A stretch of DNA of 12,748 nt from Physocladia obscura. Lineage: Eukaryota; Chytridiomycota; Chytridiomycetes; Chytridiales; Chytriomycetaceae. A program made the position numbers and the translations under genes. Of the stretch, positions 8,483-12,748 are shown one piece after another; position 1 is the stretch's first letter, and every line of letters begins with the position of its first letter. The notes beneath the pieces are model-generated. The model was not told where the DNA came from and ran no database searches. It saw only the letters and a program-made list of their open reading frames with translations. Location: positions 1-12,748 of the forward strand of contig JADGJH010000970.1 in NCBI GenBank assembly GCA_027596945.1, given 5' to 3'.

Positions 8483-10247
8483 ATGCAAACCATTTTCAGT
8501 GGTGAAGTTGTCGATGAGATGAACTTTGCGTTTCCATTACAGTCCGCAAATATTGATACAAGTTTTCTTGCACAACTTGAAGGCGAAAACTTGTCATCAA
8601 TATTTGACCAAAATTCAAACTTGGAAGCTCCAAACAGTTGCACTGATACGCAAAATCAACTTTGCAAAGAGACGATTGATGCCAATATTTTTGAACATGC
8701 TCAAACTCAACCGGCACTGGCATCATTTTCTCAGACAATTGAATCACTCTCAAATTGCTTCGAAAACGTTGATTCTTACTCGCACCAACAAAAGTCCGTA
8801 TTAGGTTCTCAAATTAAATGTCAGGTTCCAATTTCTACAATTTCCTGTGTTTTCAGGCCCAGGAAAAAGCAGAAAAAACCCAAGTCTGCATTTACCACCG
8901 ATGCTGTCAAGCCAGGTGATCAATGGAAGTGTATTCAATGCGGAGCTGGCGAAGCAGATACACCTTTGAAACGAAAAGGGCCTGATAAGAAACGAGTAAG
9001 CGAATTTTTGTTTTAAAATTTCGATGTAAAAATTTGAACAGAATTATTGCAATGCATGTTACGTGCGCTGGAGAGTCAAGGTTGAGCGGTCAGAGCGTGG
9101 ATCTGCGAGACCAGTTTTTGCCACAAGCTCAGTGTTTCCAATCAACGCAATCCGCAACCCATCTGTTATTATTGCACAAAAACAGTCAGGCGAAAGCAAT
9201 TTAAATTCCTTTTCGAATGTAATACCAAGCACTACAAATGAAGACTTTTTGAATTTGCACAGATTCAGGTTTTCAGACGGGTTATTAGCAAACACTGCAT
9301 CCCAGGAAGGCACTATAGCTACACTGAAATCGCCAAAACAACATCTGGACAGTTCAAATTTCACTTCGCCTTTCGTTTCAGCTGGCTCTGCAAAAATTAC
9401 ATTGAATCAATCCGCAAATGAAAACTCCATAAATATTCAAAATTTTAATTCGCCATACTACCCGAATTATGAATGGAACAATATAACTCGATGCGCAACC
9501 GACAAATTTGGACAAGATCGAATGCTAGATTTTACTCCATCACCACTGGACCCTTTCGACGGAATCCAAAACCAGTCGTTTTTACAGTGGAGCCTCGGGT
9601 TATCATCTCAAGATTCGATTTTCGAAAATCAGAAAGCATTATTAACAGCAGCCGCAGCCGTGGCATCAAACCATCATGCATCGACCCTTGGCGTGCCGTT
9701 GGACATGATGTCTTGGGCTGAACAAACCATAAACTACAACGCCATGTCGTTGCAAAACTCTCCATCGCAAAAGAATCAATCGATGCTTCAATTTCAATCA
9801 GGGAATTCTTTTCTAGAGCCTCCGGCAGCGTCGTATTTGCCGTGCATGGGGGCCACAGGAGATATGACCGAAATTTCTGGGCAATTCAACAAAACCTGTA
9901 CCATACTCGGTGGTATTGACAACGGCAATAAAAGCACCAAAGGTGACGACAATGACAATGTAATTGGAACCTACGCAGCTGCCGATCCAACATATTTTCC
10001 GGTTTTCGATGGAAGTACCACTGAGATTGATTATAATCAGCTTCTTGGATATGGAGCTGATGTAAGCTTCGACGCGGCGCTTGAATATGAGGGTAAAATT
10101 GATGCAAGTAGTACACATGAATTTTTGCACGGGACTGGGTTTTCGGTCGCTGGGGAGGAGTATCATCATAATCACGGTTATCATTATGAGCCTGTAAGTC
10201 AGTTTCTGCTGAGAGAAGGCTATGATTTTGAAAGTAGTATGCTTTAA
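8483..10247 (+). CDS. GATA-type zinc finger transcription factor
   Basis: Exons 8483-8995 and 9042-10247 join at phase 0 to 572 residues, ending TAA 10245-10247. The 46-base intron (GTAAGC..ACAG) splits the zinc finger between KKR and NYCNAC. The spliced finger is C150-x2-C153-x20-C174-x2-C177 (CIQCG..TPLKRKGPD..NYCNACYVRWRVK), followed by a basic segment, and so is a GATA-type finger expected to bind GATA-core DNA. A basic patch (PRKKQKKPK) just before it may be a nuclear localisation signal. The rest is Asn/Ser/Gln-rich and low in predicted structure, as in fungal GATA regulators, with a His-rich stretch near the C-terminus (YHHNHGYHYE). The finger departs from the usual TPLWRRGP and CNACGLR forms: Lys replaces Trp, and Tyr-Val replaces Gly-Leu. 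I cannot assign it to a named fungal GATA factor. The start is the first ATG in frame; the frame is open 45 bases upstream but without ATG. Confidence 0.88.
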
Positions 10248-10382
10248 ATGAATAGTTTGGGGGGAACATATTCCTTTTTTCAATAATAATTATCTCTTTC
10301 ACAACTGTAAAATTGAATTGAGTGACCTCAAAACAAGACGTATTTGTTTGAAATCCAACCCACAACCACTGTTCTTTGTTTT

Positions 10383-10388
10383 AATAAA
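10383..10388 (+). terminator. Polyadenylation signal AATAAA for the GATA gene
   Basis: Canonical AATAAA 136 bases after the TAA stop at 10245-10247, followed by A-rich sequence. Confidence 0.5.
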
Positions 10389-10754
10389 ACACAACAACCA
10401 TCAACATGCTATTTGCAGCCTCCTCACCCAACAAACTGAAGGTACCAGGTTCCAATCTATGCAATTGAGCAAAAAGTAACTCAATCAACGCAGAGCTTCA
10501 AAAATATTACAAATCTTACAGATGAAAATCATTCTATTTGAGACACCTATGGAGCACACAGATTTCATCACATTAGTCACAAGATATCTGCCAGCCCAGT
10601 GATTGGAGAGCCAAAAAGTGCTAAGACAGCTTCAATAATTGTCACAAAAATGAGAATAGCTTGAGGCATTTGAAAGTAATCTCAACTGCACATGTCATTC
10701 CATATACTCCCAAGGAATTCATATTCTACACAAAAAAAGGAAATCCAGATTTTT

Positions 10755-10798
10755 TGTACTTGAAATGCATTTGAATTTGAAATAGTATTTCAAGTACA
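10755..10798. repeat. Perfect 12-bp inverted repeat
   Basis: TGTACTTGAAAT at 10755-10766 is the exact reverse complement of ATTTCAAGTACA at 10787-10798, with a 20-base loop. A second pair, ATTTGAAAT at 10775-10783 and ATTTCAAAT at 10801-10809, overlaps it, so two alternative hairpins are possible. Confidence 0.85.
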
Positions 10799-10973
10799 TA
10801 CATTTCAAATCAATCAGTATAAAGGCATTTTTGAGTTTTTCTCTTCAACGAAAATATGTTTGAGAAAATCAAACAAATATGGTTTTTCTGTCATCGCTTA
10901 TAACTCAAAATGATTGATGTTATAGTGAATGGCAGTTGGTTTCTTCGCTTAGTTTTTGTTGACTTTAGACAAA

Positions 10974-11046
10974 TCACTGTTCTGTTTAGTTAATAAATAG
11001 TTTAATATCTTTATTAATAAACTAAAGTTGACTGTGCAAACAGTGA
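10974..11046. repeat. Foldback with 8-bp terminal inverted repeats
   Basis: TCACTGTT at 10974-10981 pairs with AACAGTGA at 11039-11046. Inside lies a second AT-rich pair, TAGTTTA at 10998-11004 and TAAACTA at 11018-11024. The stem is imperfect. The outer arm resembles the outer arm (TTCACTGTG) of the foldback at the end of the window. Confidence 0.6.
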
Positions 11047-12097
11047 ATACATGTGCTGTGGCTATAAGTATATTCAAATCTGTTGGTACAAGAGACTGTG
11101 GATACCTCCATAGTATCTTGCAACTGTCTTTTGTCTTGTCTACATTTTCTAAATGTTTCTACTGATTTCTAATACAATTATTTATGAAAATGCTTCTGTT
11201 CAAAACCCTTGTGTGTTGCAGAACATCTCTCACTCTCTTCCCTAGTCTACAATGCAAGCCATGCTCTTGTGTAGGATGATCCAGGAGAGTGTGTTTCCAG
11301 GCATTTGAACATTATAGTAAGTGGAGTGGGTCTCTTACTATTAACTAGTGAACATACCAGTTTCTTCTCAATGGTTCTCTGTTGATTCTGTTGGCACCTC
11401 TGCAGTAGTGTATCACAGTAAGAACAACAGATCAGTTGAAACAGCATTAGTTTAATCTTTTCATAAAGATTGTTTACTTTTATCAACTGCCCAAATAAAG
11501 CTACCTTTATATTTTAATTTTATTTGAAATAAACTAAGACAAACAAGTTATTTCTTTTATTTGAGAAGAAACTAATAAACCTTAAATTAATGAAGATTTT
11601 TTCTTGTTTTTTAATACTCATCTCTCACTACAGAGTTGCATATACTTCAACAAGTTGCCAATCAAAGAACACTGATTATGCTGAAATGGTATTACTCCTG
11701 CATTTGCTGTGTATAATGAAACAAGACATTTGACTGAGACTCACTGAAAACTTGTAAAAAGAGTTTGGTTAGTTTAGCATGAAGGACTCACCCCAATTTG
11801 TTGTGAGACAATCTTGGAGTTCACAAAACATTCAATGTTCTTACAGAATATTTTAACTGTTGAAACTCAAAAAATATCCATAATTTTAAAATGCAGGTAA
11901 AAATATTAACAATTATTATGTGCTAGCTTCAATAAAAATACCTTAGTGTATTTATTTTTATTATTAAGATGCTATTGGTTAGTTGGTGATGAGTCTGAAA
12001 AGACAAATGGTTGAGTGCACACTATTTTTTTGATTATCAACTGAGTTATTGACTTCATTGTGCCTTTTTTTGTTTCCATGGAGTCATTTGCCATGGG

Positions 12098-12346
12098 ATG
12101 TTCTTTGGTGGTGAATCAATTGTAATTTTTGGTAAGTGTTTTGCAATTGCCTAAAACGGGAACAGCCCCAGCAATCTAACGCAATTTCCGTCAGAAACTG
12201 CGCAAAACTTGGCAAATTGTTGCAAAAACTTGACATTGACATTAGCAACACCAGCAACACCAACAATCTGCAACAATTTCTCAATTATACTGTCAATCAA
12301 AAGATTCCAATCATGTATCGATCTGGCAAACAGCAAACAATGTTAG
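12098..12346 (+). CDS. Possible small split gene or coding remnant (doubtful)
   Basis: A good intron consensus is present: GTAAGT donor at 12132, CTAAC branch-like sequence near 12176 and GTCAG acceptor ending at 12194 (63 bases). Joining 12098-12131 to 12195-12346 gives a 61-residue frame from ATG to TAG with five Cys (for example LANCCKNL and NSKQC). A competing plus frame without splicing is open at 12136-12384 and rich in Gln/Asn/Lys. Composition between about 12140 and 12385 is less AT-rich than its surroundings. I recognise no family in either frame, and chance is a real possibility. Confidence 0.2.
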
Positions 12347-12384
12347 CTGTTCACACTATTCAGCAGAAACAAGATCAAACGTAA

Positions 12385-12597
12385 TTAATTGTAGTTTTAT
12401 TATATCAGGAGTGGAGGGGTTCTGTTTGGGGTTTGTGGAGATTTGGGGACTTTGTGGGAATTCAGACATCATTACTGAATTGCTGCTGTTGTCCAAATTG
12501 CCACCTTCTGCAATCCCCAAATGCAATCACCACCATCTCCAAATCAGTTTGTTTATTATAATAGAGAGATTTTGCAAAATGGAATTCCTTGTGAGAA
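12385..12597. other. Gene-free stretch with G-rich and C-rich partner segments
   Basis: No supported gene. A G-rich segment (12409-12461) is followed by a C-rich one (12510-12547) that contains partial complements such as TTTGGGGA against TCCCCAAA and GGAGAT against ATCTCC, with GAATTCAG/CTGAATT forming a small hairpin near 12459-12481. This may be another degraded foldback. Confidence 0.35.
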
Positions 12598-12748
12598 TTC
12601 ACTGTGGCACCATATGAAATTCCTTAAAACAAAGTTTGACAAAACAAATACCTAATGCTTAAATGAAGAAATCCTTTATAAGGATTTCTGATAAGGGCTT
12701 TGTTTCATTAAGAGGAATTCTAAGAACTTCATGTGGTCTCACAGTGAA
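12598..12748. repeat. Long imperfect inverted repeat (foldback), cut by window end
   Basis: The last 151 bases fold back on themselves. Paired blocks in order from outside to centre: TTCACTGTG 12598-12606 with CACAGTGAA 12740-12748; CATATGAA 12611-12618 with TTCATGTG 12728-12735 (one mismatch); AATTCC then TTAA at 12618-12627 with TTAAGAGGAATT 12708-12719; AACAAAG 12628-12634 with CTTTGTT 12698-12704; AGAAATCCTT 12667-12676 with AAGGATTTCT 12680-12689 around a 3-base loop. The arms differ by small insertions, as in an old MITE-like or hairpin element. The right outer end may continue past the window. Confidence 0.8.

Larger units (their letters stand above)
10389..12090. other. Long AT-rich gene-free region
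   Basis: About 1.7 kb with stops in all frames and no open frame longer than about 80 codons. I could find no tRNA-like cloverleaf, no rRNA-like stretch and no domain. It contains two inverted repeats, listed separately. It may be plain intergenic DNA, a decayed mobile element or a non-coding transcript; the sequence alone does not decide. Confidence 0.7.

Noticed and set aside
9813..10365. Two minus-strand open frames of about 155 codons
   Set aside because: Antisense to the GATA gene; low-complexity shadow frames with no domain.
11247..11486. Minus-strand open frame of 79 codons in the gene-free region
   Set aside because: No domain, no splice context and chance length for AT-rich DNA.
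12411..12617. 68-codon plus frame beginning MEGFCLGFVEIWG
   Set aside because: Lies over the G-rich/C-rich partner segments and runs into the terminal foldback; no recognisable domain.
10250..12748. tRNA, rRNA or CRISPR-like content
   Set aside because: I searched for a T-loop GTTCRA box with acceptor pairing and for regularly spaced direct repeats and found none.

Overview
The window is eukaryotic. All genes are split by short spliceosomal introns (about 46 to 95 bases, GT..AG, T-rich before the acceptor). The content (NEDD1-type gamma-tubulin targeting protein, arrestin-fold protein, GATA-type zinc finger factor) fits an early-diverging, probably zoosporic fungus (chytrid-like) or another unicellular opisthokont. 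NEDD1 points to a lineage that keeps a centrosome or centriole-type microtubule-organising centre. The organism assignment is inference.

Layout: 1-74 is a TAT/ATT microsatellite inside an intron of the first gene. 104-2525 (+) is the 3' part of a NEDD1 homologue: last WD40 blades, two DLFSP motifs, a Ser-rich linker and the C-terminal gamma-tubulin-recruiting helix. 2899-4507 (+) and 5127-6497 (-) are a tail-to-tail pair of diverged paralogues. Each is a predicted single-pass membrane protein with an N-glycosylated, Cys-containing ectodomain and a cytoplasmic tail holding RSILK followed by a K-x-V-x-F element, the two classical docking motifs for protein phosphatase 1 (PP1). I recognise no named family for this pair, and it is the most interesting thing in the window. 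6722-8370 (+) is an arrestin-like protein that shares a 224-base divergent upstream region with the minus-strand membrane gene. 8483-10247 (+) is a GATA-type zinc finger protein with an unusual finger, only 112 bases downstream of the arrestin stop. From about 10250 to the end there is roughly 2.5 kb of AT-rich DNA without a convincing gene. It contains several foldback (inverted-repeat) sequences; the longest occupies the last 150 bases and is cut by the window edge.

The genes are not an operon and no shared pathway can be shown. The membrane pair and the arrestin could in principle act at the same plasma-membrane signalling step, but that rests only on adjacency. Exon boundaries were placed by reading-frame continuity, splice consensus and, for NEDD1 and the paralogue pair, by similarity. 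The N-termini of both membrane proteins are uncertain.
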